Source: Lawsonibacter celer
GTDB lineage: Bacteria; Bacillota; Clostridia; Oscillospirales; Oscillospiraceae
NCBI RefSeq assembly: GCF_014281125.1
Contig: NZ_JACOEA010000002.1
Span: forward strand, 124,001 to 188,000
Length of the DNA: 64,000 nucleotides
Direction: 5' to 3'
Part shown: in pieces, positions 18,051 to 26,231 of the stretch
Layout: each line of letters opens with the position of its first letter
Position numbering within the stretch: the stretch's first letter is position 1
Program-made: the position numbers and the translations under genes
The notes under the pieces: model-generated
The model's input: the letters and a program-made list of their open reading frames with translations, nothing else
The model's database searches: none
What the model was told of the DNA's origin: nothing

Positions 18051-18503
18051 TCAGGGCCTGCCCATGACCCGCCGGATCACCTGCTCCAGGATCTGCTGCC
18101 CCTCGGGGGAGCGCAGGGTCTCCAAAATCACCCCGCGCATGGACTCCTGAACCTGGCGGCTGGTGAGCAGCGCGTCCATCACAGTCCCCTGGGCGGCCGG
18201 CTCCTGCCTGATCTTTTTCGGCGCCGGCCGTACGGGCGTGTATCCGGTCTCATCCGGCTGGCTCATCGCCAGGTTCATCCAGTCCTCCTGGCGGGTGCGG
18301 TCGCCGCTCTCGCCCCGGAGATAGAGCAGGGACACGCCGAAATAGGCGGCCAGCTTCTCCTGCTGCTCCTTGCTGGGGGTCTGCCGCCCCGTTTCAAACT
18401 TGTCAAAGGCTCCCTTTGGGAAGCCCAGCGCCGCAGCCAGGGCGGGCCGGCTCAGCCCCGCCTCGCTGCGCAGCGCCTCGATGCGCTGTGCCATGGTCAC
18501 CAT
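18051..18503 (-). CDS. XRE-family regulator
   Basis: A 150-residue protein with an N-terminal Cro/C1 helix-turn-helix (residues 5-60, IEALRSEAGLSRPALAAALG...KGAFDKFETGRQTPS) and a C-terminal helical region with ESMRGVILETLRSPEGQQIL. ATG 18503 follows AAGGAGG; a longer frame has no ribosome site. It sits between a cytidylate-kinase-like gene and fabZ in one transcription unit. Target unknown. Confidence 0.85.
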   Translation of the reverse strand: MVTMAQRIEALRSEAGLSRPALAAALGFPKGAFDKFETGRQTPSKEQQEKLAAYFGVSLLYLRGESGDRTRQEDWMNLAMSQPDETGYTPVRPAPKKIRQEPAAQGTVMDALLTSRQVQESMRGVILETLRSPEGQQILEQVIRRVMGRP

Positions 18504-18575
18504 GTGTGTTTCCTCCTTAAATGTTCCTTGAAGCAGCGGTGGCCGCACCCTTGACGGGCGCGGCCACGCGCGCTT

Positions 18576-19169
18576 TTATTCTCTCATCAGGGCCTGCGCT
18601 GCGGCTTTGATGCACTCCACCGCCGTGTCAATGCCCAGGCGGCTGTTGATGCACAGATCATAGGTGCGGCTGTCCCCCCAGCGGCCTGTGGCAAAATAGT
18701 TGTAGTAGGAGGCCCTGGCCTTGTCCTGGCGGAGCACATAGCCCTCCAGATTGGCCTCCTGTACGCCGTACTCCTCCTTTGCCCGGCGCACCCGCTCCCC
18801 CAGAGGCGCGGAGATGAACACCCGCAGGCAGTTGGGCTGGTCCCGCAGGATATAGTCGGCACAGCGGCCCACAATGATGCAGGACTCCCGCTCAGCCGCC
18901 TGCTTAATCACTTGGGCCTGGGCAATGAACACCTGATCCGGCACAGACGGGGTCTGCACCGCGCAGTATAGATCATAGAGAAAGCTGTTGGTGGGCCGCT
19001 TGTGCTCCGCGTCCCGGACAAAATTTTCGGAAAAACCCGTCTTCCGGGCTACGTCGGCAATCAGCTCCTTGTCGTAGAATTTGATCTGCAGATCACTGGC
19101 CAGTTTCTGGGCAATGATGCGCCCGCCGGAGCCGTATTCCCGGCTCAGGGTGATGACAATTTGCTTCAT
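18576..19169 (-). CDS. Cytidylate-kinase-like family protein
   Basis: A 197-residue P-loop NTPase of the Cytidylate_kin2 (AAK6-like) family. The nucleotide loop is the atypical SREYGSGGRIIAQKLA rather than GxxGxGKS, as usual for this group. CIIVGRCADYILR and a lid-like RRAKEEYGV segment follow. True substrates of the family are not settled; canonical Cmk is a different protein. ATG 19169 has GGAGGTG upstream. It heads a three-gene unit with the XRE regulator and fabZ. Confidence 0.85.
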   Translation of the reverse strand: MKQIVITLSREYGSGGRIIAQKLASDLQIKFYDKELIADVARKTGFSENFVRDAEHKRPTNSFLYDLYCAVQTPSVPDQVFIAQAQVIKQAAERESCIIVGRCADYILRDQPNCLRVFISAPLGERVRRAKEEYGVQEANLEGYVLRQDKARASYYNYFATGRWGDSRTYDLCINSRLGIDTAVECIKAAAQALMRE

Positions 19170-19339
19170 AAAACGCACCTCCGTTTCGTTTTTAGTATAC
19201 CACTTTTTCCCGGCAGCGTCAAAACCAAATCGCCCCGGCTCCGGACGGTTTCAGAATTTTTCCACCGCCCCTATGGACTTTTTCACCCTGGAACGTGTAT
19301 GATAAAAGCGACCAAATCGAGATGCGAGGAATACGCTTT

Positions 19340-20923
19340 ATGATACGCATACAAAATCTCTCTCTCCCCCTGGACGGGGATGTCCGCCAGCTGAAGAAAA
19401 AGGCCGCCCGCCTGCTGGGCGTCCGGCTGGAGGCGCTGGAGCATTTCTCTATCGCCCGGCAGTCCATTGACGCCCGGAACCGGCACGATGTGCGCTATGT
19501 CTGCACCGTCCATGTGGGCACGGCGGAGGACGAGGCTCTGGTGCGCCGGGCTCATCAGCCCAACATCACTCTCTATGCGCCCAAGCCCTATGTCTTTCCC
19601 CAGGTGCGCCGGTCCTCCCCTATTCGGCCGGTTGTGGTGGGCATGGGGCCTGCTGGACTGTTCGCCGCCCTTTATCTGGCCCGGGCGGGGCTGCCCTGCG
19701 TGGTGCTGGAGCGGGGCCGGGACGTGGACGCCCGCACCGCGGACGTGGAGCGCTTCTGGTCCACCGGAGCGCTGGACCCCTCCTCCAACGTGCAGTTCGG
19801 CGAAGGGGGCGCCGGCACCTTTTCCGACGGCAAGCTGACCACCGGTACCCACGATCCCCGTATTTCCACAGCCCTGGAGACGCTGGTGGAGTTCGGCGCG
19901 CCTGAGGACGTGGCCTGGAGCCACAAGCCGCATATCGGCACCGATCTCCTCCGCCGGGTGGTCAAGAACATCCGGCTTGAGTTGATCCGCCTGGGCTGCG
20001 AGGTGCGGTTTGAGACTCAGCTCACCGGTCTCATCGCGGATCATGGGCGGCTGACCGGTCTCACGGCGGTGTCGGCGGACGCGCCCCTGGCGCTCTCCTG
20101 TGACGCGCTGGTCCTGGCTCCCGGCCACTCCGCCCGGGATACCTTCGCCATGCTTATGGAGGCCGGTGTGCCCATGGAACAAAAACAGTTCGCCATCGGC
20201 GTGCGCATTGAGCACAGCCAGGCCGCCGTCTCCGCCGCCCAATTCGGCCCCGCCTGGCAGCGGCTGCCCCCCGCAGACTACAAGCTCTCCTGCCACCTGC
20301 CCTCCGGCCGGTCGGCGTTCACCTTCTGCGTCTGCCCCGGCGGACAGGTGGTGGCCGCCGCCAGCGCCCCGGGACAGCTGGTCACCAATGGCATGAGCCT
20401 GCGCGCCCGGGACGGGGCGAATATCAACGGCGGCTTTCTGGTAGGCGTGGGCCCCGGGGATTTCCCTGGGGACGATCCTCTGGCCGGGGTGCGCTTCCAG
20501 GAGGAGTGGGAGCACGCCGCCTGGGAACTGGGGGGCCGGGATTTCCGTGCCCCAGCCCAGACCGTGGGGGACTTTCTGGCCGGGCGGCCCTCCCAGGCGT
20601 CGGGCTCCATCCGCCCCACCTACCTCCCCGGCGTCACCTGGACGGACCTGGAGGCCTGCCTACCCGGCTACGTCATGGACACCCTGCGGGACGCCCTGCC
20701 GCTCTTTGACCGAAAGGTGCGCGGCTTTGCCGCCCCGGACGCGGTCCTCACCGGGGTGGAAACCCGGTCCTCTTCCCCGGTGCGGATTCTCCGGGACGAC
20801 ACCTTTCAGTCCGCCCTGCGCGGTCTCTACCCCTGCGGCGAGGGGGCGGGCTATGCGGGCGGTATTATGTCTGCCTCTGTGGACGGTATTAAGGTCGCAG
20901 AGGCCGTGGCCTCAGCTCTCTAA
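19340..20923 (+). CDS. NAD(P)/FAD-dependent dehydrogenase (COG2509)
   Basis: A 527-residue flavoprotein of the uncharacterised COG2509 group. An N-terminal RNA/ferredoxin-like domain (1-85) is followed by a Rossmann FAD-binding loop VVVGMGPAGLFAALYLARAG, the family motif NVQFGEGGAGTFSDGKL, LAPGHSARDTF, and a C-terminal PCGEGAGYAGGIMSASVDG that closes the FAD site. Substrate and acceptor are unknown. GAGGAATACG precedes ATG 19340. A relic 3' end of a relative lies 90 bases downstream. Confidence 0.9.
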   Translation: MIRIQNLSLPLDGDVRQLKKKAARLLGVRLEALEHFSIARQSIDARNRHDVRYVCTVHVGTAEDEALVRRAHQPNITLYAPKPYVFPQVRRSSPIRPVVVGMGPAGLFAALYLARAGLPCVVLERGRDVDARTADVERFWSTGALDPSSNVQFGEGGAGTFSDGKLTTGTHDPRISTALETLVEFGAPEDVAWSHKPHIGTDLLRRVVKNIRLELIRLGCEVRFETQLTGLIADHGRLTGLTAVSADAPLALSCDALVLAPGHSARDTFAMLMEAGVPMEQKQFAIGVRIEHSQAAVSAAQFGPAWQRLPPADYKLSCHLPSGRSAFTFCVCPGGQVVAAASAPGQLVTNGMSLRARDGANINGGFLVGVGPGDFPGDDPLAGVRFQEEWEHAAWELGGRDFRAPAQTVGDFLAGRPSQASGSIRPTYLPGVTWTDLEACLPGYVMDTLRDALPLFDRKVRGFAAPDAVLTGVETRSSSPVRILRDDTFQSALRGLYPCGEGAGYAGGIMSASVDGIKVAEAVASAL

Positions 20924-20948
20924 AATCGGTTCGGTCCAGATACTTCCC

Positions 20949-21003
20949 CTCCGTCGGCATAGCCGACGGAGCCTGCGCTGCAAACGTGCCGCCGGCACGT
21001 TTT
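20949..21003 (+). terminator. Hairpin and terminator after the FAD dehydrogenase
   Basis: A perfect 10-base hairpin (20949-20958, 20962-20971) is followed by a terminator with ACGTGCC and GGCACGT arms (20984-20990, 20994-21000) and a TTTCTT tail. Confidence 0.75.
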
Positions 21004-21009
21004 CTTAAC

Positions 21010-21069
21010 GCTGCGGTGTCCGCCGCCGTGGATGGTATCCGGGTGGCCAAAGCTGTGGCCGTCGGGTGA
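21010..21069 (+). pseudogene. Relic 3' end of a second COG2509 dehydrogenase gene
   Basis: Twenty codons ending in TGA read AAVSAAVDGIRVAKAVAVG, which aligns with the C-terminus of the gene just upstream (SASVDGIKVAEAVASAL). DNA identity is only moderate, so it is not a recent copy. A separate intrinsic terminator follows 28 bases later. It looks like the end of an older or paralogous gene left behind after deletion or replacement. Confidence 0.75.
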
Positions 21070-21096
21070 CCCGCTTCACATATTTTCCCTCAAACC

Positions 21097-21131
21097 ATGC
21101 GTCCGGCTAATAGTCGGGCGCATTTTCTTTT
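21097..21131 (+). terminator. Second terminator, behind the relic gene end
   Basis: ATGCGTCCG (21097-21105) pairs with CGGGCGCAT (21115-21123), followed by TTTCTTTT. It is the expected terminator of the gene whose 3' end is at 21069. Confidence 0.75.
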
Positions 21132-21249
21132 CCAAAAATCCCCTTGTTTCGCTTCCTAATATGTTTCTTTTTCTCTGAGTATGATAGATTTAATAATTGT
21201 TCCAAATTTTGCAGTCGAAAACTGTAGGGAAGCGAGGAAGTCTGTCAAA

Positions 21250-22383
21250 ATGGCCAGAAAAAAGGTAGAAACCAACATCTCTTATGACGAGGCGCGCCAG
21301 TGCTACTATGTGTGCATGGACTATGGGCCGGACGAAAACGGCCGGCGGATCAAGAAGTATAAGACCTTCTCTAATCTGCCCCTGGCCCGCAAAGCCCTGA
21401 AGGAGTTCCACACCGAACGGGAGAGTCAGCGGAGCGTCACCCCCAGCACCATGACTATGGACCAGTGGCTGGACTACTGGATGGACATTGTCATCAAGCC
21501 CAACCGGGCGGAAACCACTATCTATGGCTACCGGAAAATCATCGACAACCATCTCTCCCCTGCTCTGGGAAGCATCCCGCTGCAGAAGCTGGCCCCGCGC
21601 CATCTCCAGCAGTACTATACCACCCTGATGGCGGACAAGGGCCTGTCGGCCAACACGGTGCGCCGCCACCACGATCTGCTCTCCGCCGCGCTACACATGG
21701 CCCTGCGCCAGGACATGATCCTCCGCTGTCCCACGGAGCGGGTGGAGCCGCCCCGGGTCATCCCCCACGAGGCCCATTACTATACTCCGGAAAACCTGAA
21801 ACGGCTCTACGCCCTGGTGGAGGGGCATCCTCTGGAGCTGGTGGTCAAGCTGGCCGGCAGCCTGGGCCTGCGGCGGGAGGAAATCTGCGGCCTGCGGTGG
21901 GAGAGCGTTAACTTCAGTCTCCACAAGCTCTATATCCGGGAGGCCCGCACCGCCGCCGGGGCCAGCATCGTGCAGAAGGAGACCAAGAACCGCTCCTCCA
22001 ACCGGGCGCTGCACATGACGGAGGACATCTACCGTCTGCTGCGCCGGGAGCGGGCCCGCCAGGCGGAGCGCCGGCTGGCCATGGGCGCGGCGTGGGCGGA
22101 CTCCGGTCTGGTGGCTGTGGACGGGCAGGGCCAGCCCCTGTCCCCCAACGCGGTCTCTTTGGCCTTCACCCGGTTCATCCGCCGCAGCGGCCTTCCCAAA
22201 ATCACTCTCCACGGCCTGCGCCACACCTTTGCCACGCTGGCCAGCGCCCAGGGGGTGCCCCTGTTTGACATCGGCAAGGCCCTGGGACACTCCACCCCCG
22301 CCACCACCGGGCGCATCTACACCCACCTGCTGGACGAGGTCCACACCTCCACTCTGGACCGGGTGGCCGCGGCCCTGAAATAG
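21250..22383 (+). CDS. Tyrosine-type site-specific integrase
   Basis: A 377-residue phage/ICE-type recombinase: an AP2-like arm-binding N-terminus (ISYDEARQCYYVCMDYG), a core-binding SAM-like domain (about 75-165), and a catalytic domain with Arg in LGLRREE (about 210), His-x-x-Arg in HGLRHTF (about 321-324), His in LGHST (about 345) and Tyr in GRIYTH (about 356). All catalytic residues are present. No excisionase, relaxase or phage genes are alongside, and I see no att repeats. GAGGAAG precedes ATG 21250. Confidence 0.92.
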   Translation: MARKKVETNISYDEARQCYYVCMDYGPDENGRRIKKYKTFSNLPLARKALKEFHTERESQRSVTPSTMTMDQWLDYWMDIVIKPNRAETTIYGYRKIIDNHLSPALGSIPLQKLAPRHLQQYYTTLMADKGLSANTVRRHHDLLSAALHMALRQDMILRCPTERVEPPRVIPHEAHYYTPENLKRLYALVEGHPLELVVKLAGSLGLRREEICGLRWESVNFSLHKLYIREARTAAGASIVQKETKNRSSNRALHMTEDIYRLLRRERARQAERRLAMGAAWADSGLVAVDGQGQPLSPNAVSLAFTRFIRRSGLPKITLHGLRHTFATLASAQGVPLFDIGKALGHSTPATTGRIYTHLLDEVHTSTLDRVAAALK

Positions 22384-22388
22384 CCTTC

Positions 22389-22417
22389 TTGTCTTCCCCG
22401 GTAAAAAAAGCTACAAT
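22389..22417 (+). promoter_or_regulatory. Promoter of the ECF sigma operon
   Basis: TTGTCT (22389-22394), a 17-base spacer and TACAAT (22412-22417), about 55 bases before the sigma-factor start. It is sigma-A-like, so basal expression need not depend on the encoded sigma factor. Confidence 0.65.
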
Positions 22418-22471
22418 GGGTGCAATCATACGGCCCCATCCGGTGTGTTATAGGTGAAAGGAGAGTGCGCC

Positions 22472-22963
22472 ATGGCCAGCAAGCTGAAGGGGGACGCCCC
22501 ATTCTCCTACGCCTATGAACACTATCTGGACACCGTTTACCGCGTGGCCGTCCACAACGCCCCCACCCGGGCCGATGCCGAGGACGTGACCCAGGAGGTC
22601 TTTGAGGCCCTGCTCACCAGCGGCAAGGCCTTTGCCGATGCCGAGCACCTGAAGGCCTGGCTCATCCGTGTGGCCCTCAACCGCTGTAAAAACCTCCACC
22701 GGGCCAAGCGCAGGGGCGAGACCTCCCTGGACCCCGCCCTGGCGGCCCCGGAGCCGCCGGAGCAGGATGTGCTGGAGCAGGTGCGCGCCCTGGCCCCGCC
22801 CTACCGCAACGCCCTCTACCTCCACTATTACGAGGGCTATACCGCCGCTGAGATCGGCGGCATTCTGGGGGCGGGCCGCAACACGGTGCTCACCTGGCTC
22901 GCCCGGGGCAGGCAGGCTCTGCGGGAACGGATGATTGGAGGCTTTGACGATGACACGATCTGA
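22472..22963 (+). CDS. ECF-type sigma factor
   Basis: A 163-residue sigma-70 family protein with region 2 (FSYAYEHYLDTVYRVAVHN, ADAEDVTQEVFEALL, HLKAWLIRVALNRC) and region 4 (LPPYRN-like APPYRNALYLHYYEGYTAAEIG and NTVLTWLARGRQAL), joined by a short linker. This is the ECF architecture without regions 1 and 3. AGGAGAG precedes ATG 22472. The stop overlaps the next start, indicating translational coupling with a membrane partner that probably sequesters it. Confidence 0.93.
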   Translation: MASKLKGDAPFSYAYEHYLDTVYRVAVHNAPTRADAEDVTQEVFEALLTSGKAFADAEHLKAWLIRVALNRCKNLHRAKRRGETSLDPALAAPEPPEQDVLEQVRALAPPYRNALYLHYYEGYTAAEIGGILGAGRNTVLTWLARGRQALRERMIGGFDDDTI

Positions 22964-24626
22964 TTATATTCGTCAGGTGGATTCCCTCCGCGCCCCGGAG
23001 GAACTGCGGGCTCGGATCACCGCCCTGCCGGAGGGGAGACGCAGGCCCTCGAAGCTGCGCCGCTGGGTGCCCCTGTGCGCCTGTCTGGCCATTGTGGTGG
23101 CTGGGGCCGGCCTGTTCGGTCTGATCCGGTCCAACGGCGGCCTGGGCGGGAACGCGGGGGGTGGCGGCCATGAGGAGGGCAGCACCTTTATGTCCTACGC
23201 CGGGCCGGTATTTCCCCTGACTGTGCTGGGGGAGCCAGACCTCTCCGCTCAGCGGGATATCACCCTAGACTTCTCTCCCTGGGAAAAGGTCTGGATCTCC
23301 AACGAGGAGGAGGCCGCTTCCCGCACGGACCTGACCCAGGCTGAACAGCAGGAGGTGCTGGACCAGTACAACGAGTGGTTCCCGGATGGGGGCTACTACC
23401 AATCCTCCAGCGATATTCTGGTTACCGACTCTTACACCCTGACCAACCCCACGGACACAGACCAGATCGTCACCCTGCTCTACCCCTTCGCCAGCAGCCT
23501 GGACGAGCTGGACGAGACCAGCCCCACCCTCTCGGCCGACGGGGCCGCGCTGGGAACTGCCCTCTACACAGGCGCCTATTCCGGCGGCTTTACCGGTACG
23601 TTTACCGGCTGGTTCGGCGAGGAGGGCTCTGAACCTGGCAGCGTCAATCTGGATCAGCTCGACAGCTGGGAGGAATATGCGGCCCTGCTGTCGGACGGCA
23701 GCTATCTGGCCGCCGCCCTGGGGGAGCCCCCGGACCTGACCGGTGTACCGGTGACGGTATATGAGTTCACCGACCCCTGGGGAGAGCCTCAGGACGAGGA
23801 TGCCGGCATCCCCAACCCCTCCCTCCGGGCCACCTTCCACCTGGACTATGAGCGGACCACCGTGCTCTCCTATGGGTTCCACTCCGGACACTTTGACCGG
23901 GAGAACCACTTTATGGGCCGGGGCTTTTCCATCCGTCAGCCCGGAGAATGGGGAAACGAGGAGCAGGTGTGCTATCTCATTGTCCTGGGGGAAGACATCA
24001 CCGACCTGGCCACCCAGGGCTATGTCACCGGCGGCTTTGACACCGCAGAGGAGATCGACGCCGGCGTGACGATCCGCCGGTACGAGAGCGACCTGGGGAC
24101 CGAACTGCGCCAAATCCTCCGCCTGGCGATGGACAGCGCGTGGGCAGTTGACGGTCTGGCGGCCGCTCAGGTGGATTTTGAGGTCTATTACCAGGCCCTG
24201 TGTGAGCATCTGCTGGCCTACGGTGTGCTGTCAGAGGGCGGAGGGGTGGAGCGCTATGACACCGGCCAACTGGAGGATGTCATCAGCGAACTTGCCAATG
24301 TGGACCGGGTGTTCTATCTGGAGGCAGAGGTGACCGTTCCCGCCGGGGGAAGCGTCACCGTTGAGGCCCAAATGACCAAGCAAGCCAGCTATGATTTCTA
24401 CTGTGCCCACACGGAGAACCGCGGGGTATCTGGCTACGACCTGGTCACCCGGCTGGGCAGCAGCCTGGACTTCACAGGGCAGAGTGCCAGGCTGGAGCGG
24501 GGAGAGCTGATCGAGATCGTCCGGCAGAACTTCGGCTTCGACCTGGAAAACGGGGTAAGCTCCGTCACCCTGGACCCGGAACAGGAGCACTACTATCTGG
24601 AGGTCCGCCGGGCGGCGGAATCCTAG
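22950..24626 (+). CDS. Membrane-anchored probable anti-sigma/sensor protein
   Basis: A 558-residue protein with a short cytosolic N-terminus (MTRSDYIRQVDSLRAPEELR), one membrane helix (about 41-62, WVPLCACLAIVVAGAGLFGL), a Gly-rich linker and an extracellular domain of nearly 480 residues that I do not recognise, with many Asp/Glu/Tyr/Trp and few Cys. The small N-terminal region resembles cytosolic stubs of ECF anti-sigma factors. The gene overlaps the sigma gene by 14 bases, with GGAGGC before ATG 22950. The role is inferred from the pairing; the big outer domain may be the sensor. Confidence 0.75.
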   Translation: MTRSDYIRQVDSLRAPEELRARITALPEGRRRPSKLRRWVPLCACLAIVVAGAGLFGLIRSNGGLGGNAGGGGHEEGSTFMSYAGPVFPLTVLGEPDLSAQRDITLDFSPWEKVWISNEEEAASRTDLTQAEQQEVLDQYNEWFPDGGYYQSSSDILVTDSYTLTNPTDTDQIVTLLYPFASSLDELDETSPTLSADGAALGTALYTGAYSGGFTGTFTGWFGEEGSEPGSVNLDQLDSWEEYAALLSDGSYLAAALGEPPDLTGVPVTVYEFTDPWGEPQDEDAGIPNPSLRATFHLDYERTTVLSYGFHSGHFDRENHFMGRGFSIRQPGEWGNEEQVCYLIVLGEDITDLATQGYVTGGFDTAEEIDAGVTIRRYESDLGTELRQILRLAMDSAWAVDGLAAAQVDFEVYYQALCEHLLAYGVLSEGGGVERYDTGQLEDVISELANVDRVFYLEAEVTVPAGGSVTVEAQMTKQASYDFYCAHTENRGVSGYDLVTRLGSSLDFTGQSARLERGELIEIVRQNFGFDLENGVSSVTLDPEQEHYYLEVRRAAES

Positions 24627-24640
24627 TCCCTTCCCATAAA

Positions 24641-24680
24641 AAGCAGGCCGCCGCACCATATTTGGTGCGGCGGCCTGCTT
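24641..24680. terminator. Strong bidirectional terminator
   Basis: Arms of 18 bases (24641-24658, 24663-24680), perfect, with a T-rich tail on the minus strand (TTTTTA). It separates convergent genes. Confidence 0.9.
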
Positions 24681-24692
24681 CATCTGCTTCGC

Positions 24693-26057
24693 TCAGCGCC
24701 CCTCCATGGGGACATAGTTCTGATGTTCGCCCACATACCGGTAGGCCGGGCGGATGATCTTGCTCATATTGATGAGCTCCTCCATGCGGTGGGCACTCCA
24801 CCCCGCAATACGGGCCATGGCAAACAGGGGTGTGTACAGCTCCAGCGGCAGATCCAGCATGTGATAGACAAAGCCGGAGTAGAAGTCCACATTAGCGGAC
24901 ACCCCCTTGTACATGGTGCGCTCCCCGGAGATCAGCTCCGGACCCAGCCGTGCCACCAGGGAGTAGAGCTCATATTCCTCGGTACGGCCCTTCTCCTGGG
25001 AGAGCTTCTCCACAAAGTGCTTGAAGAGATTGGCCCGGGGATCGGACAGGGAGTACACCGCGTGTCCCATGCCGTAAATCAGTCCGGCCCTATCGAAGGC
25101 CCGCTTGTCCAGCAGGGCCTGGAGATAGGCGCGCACCTCATCCTCGTCCTTCCAGTCGCGCACATGGGCCTTCAAATCCTCAAACATGCGGACCACCTTG
25201 ATGTTGGCGCCGCCGTGCTTGGGCCCCTTCAGGGAGGCCAGGGCGGCCGCCATGCAGGAATAGGTGTCGGTTCCCGAGGAAGTAACCACATGGGTGGTGA
25301 AGGTGGAGTTGTTGCCGCCGCCGTGCTCGGCGTGGAGAATCAGGCAGATGTCCAGTACATGGGCCTCCCAGAACGAATAAGAAGAGTCGGCGCGCAGCAG
25401 GGAGAGGATGTTCTCCGCCGCAGACAGCTCCGGCCGGGGCGCGTGGATGTACAGGGAGCTGCCGCTCTTATAGTTCCAGGCCTGGTAGCCGTACACCGCC
25501 AGCATGGGGAACAGGGCGATGAGCTGCACGCACTGGCGCATCACGTTGGGCAGGGAGATGTCGTCCGCCCGGTCGTCATAGGAGGCCAAGTTGAGCACGC
25601 TGCGGGCCAGAGAGTTCATGATGTCATGGCTGGGAGCCTTCAGGATCACATCCCGCACAAAATTGTTGGGCAGTGAGCGGTAATAGGACAGCTGCTCCTG
25701 GAAGCTGGCCAGCTCCTGGGCGTTGGGCAGGCGGCCCAGCAGCAGCAGGTAGGCCGTCTCCTCAAACCCAAAGCGCCCTTCCTTCAGGGCGCCGCCCACC
25801 AGTTCCTCCACGTCCACACCCCGGTAGTAGAGCTTGCCCTCACACGGAATCTCTTTTCCATCTACGACCTTCTTGGCTACAATATCCGACACCTCGGTCA
25901 GTCCGGCCAAAACGCCCTTCCCATTCAGATCCCGCAGGCCGCGCTTCACATCATAGCGCACGTAGTCCTCCGGATCAATGCTGCTGTTTTTCAGCGCCAT
26001 TGCCGCCAGCGCTTCGATCTCAGGGGTAATATCACAATAATTCGGATTACTTGCCAT
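24693..26057 (-). CDS. gltA: Citrate synthase
   Basis: A 454-residue enzyme that condenses oxaloacetate with acetyl-CoA, feeding 2-oxoglutarate and glutamate synthesis in anaerobes with an incomplete cycle. The catalytic triad is visible: His in LHAEHGGGNN (about 241), His in YGMGHAVY (about 331) and Asp in SANVDFYSG (about 390). An N-terminal extension of about 60 residues precedes the core, as in other clostridial forms. A 2-methylcitrate synthase role cannot be excluded from sequence. AAGGAGG precedes ATG 26057. Confidence 0.92.
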   Translation of the reverse strand: MASNPNYCDITPEIEALAAMALKNSSIDPEDYVRYDVKRGLRDLNGKGVLAGLTEVSDIVAKKVVDGKEIPCEGKLYYRGVDVEELVGGALKEGRFGFEETAYLLLLGRLPNAQELASFQEQLSYYRSLPNNFVRDVILKAPSHDIMNSLARSVLNLASYDDRADDISLPNVMRQCVQLIALFPMLAVYGYQAWNYKSGSSLYIHAPRPELSAAENILSLLRADSSYSFWEAHVLDICLILHAEHGGGNNSTFTTHVVTSSGTDTYSCMAAALASLKGPKHGGANIKVVRMFEDLKAHVRDWKDEDEVRAYLQALLDKRAFDRAGLIYGMGHAVYSLSDPRANLFKHFVEKLSQEKGRTEEYELYSLVARLGPELISGERTMYKGVSANVDFYSGFVYHMLDLPLELYTPLFAMARIAGWSAHRMEELINMSKIIRPAYRYVGEHQNYVPMEGR

Positions 26058-26191
26058 TAGATACCTCCTTTTTGACATGGCACATTCCGGGCGGAGTCCC
26101 GCCCCTTCCTTTTCGATGTTTACCTATTAGTTTACCGTATAAATGTTACCATAATATGAATTGGTACAGGAAATTTCGTATAAAAAGCAAA

Positions 26192-26218
26192 GAGGTGCGG
26201 GCCCCTTGCCCGCACCTC
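26192..26218 (-). terminator. Terminator of the CorA gene
   Basis: Ten-base perfect arms (26192-26201, 26209-26218), followed on the minus strand by TTTGCTTTTT. Confidence 0.85.
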
Positions 26219-26231
26219 CTATGGTATTTTG

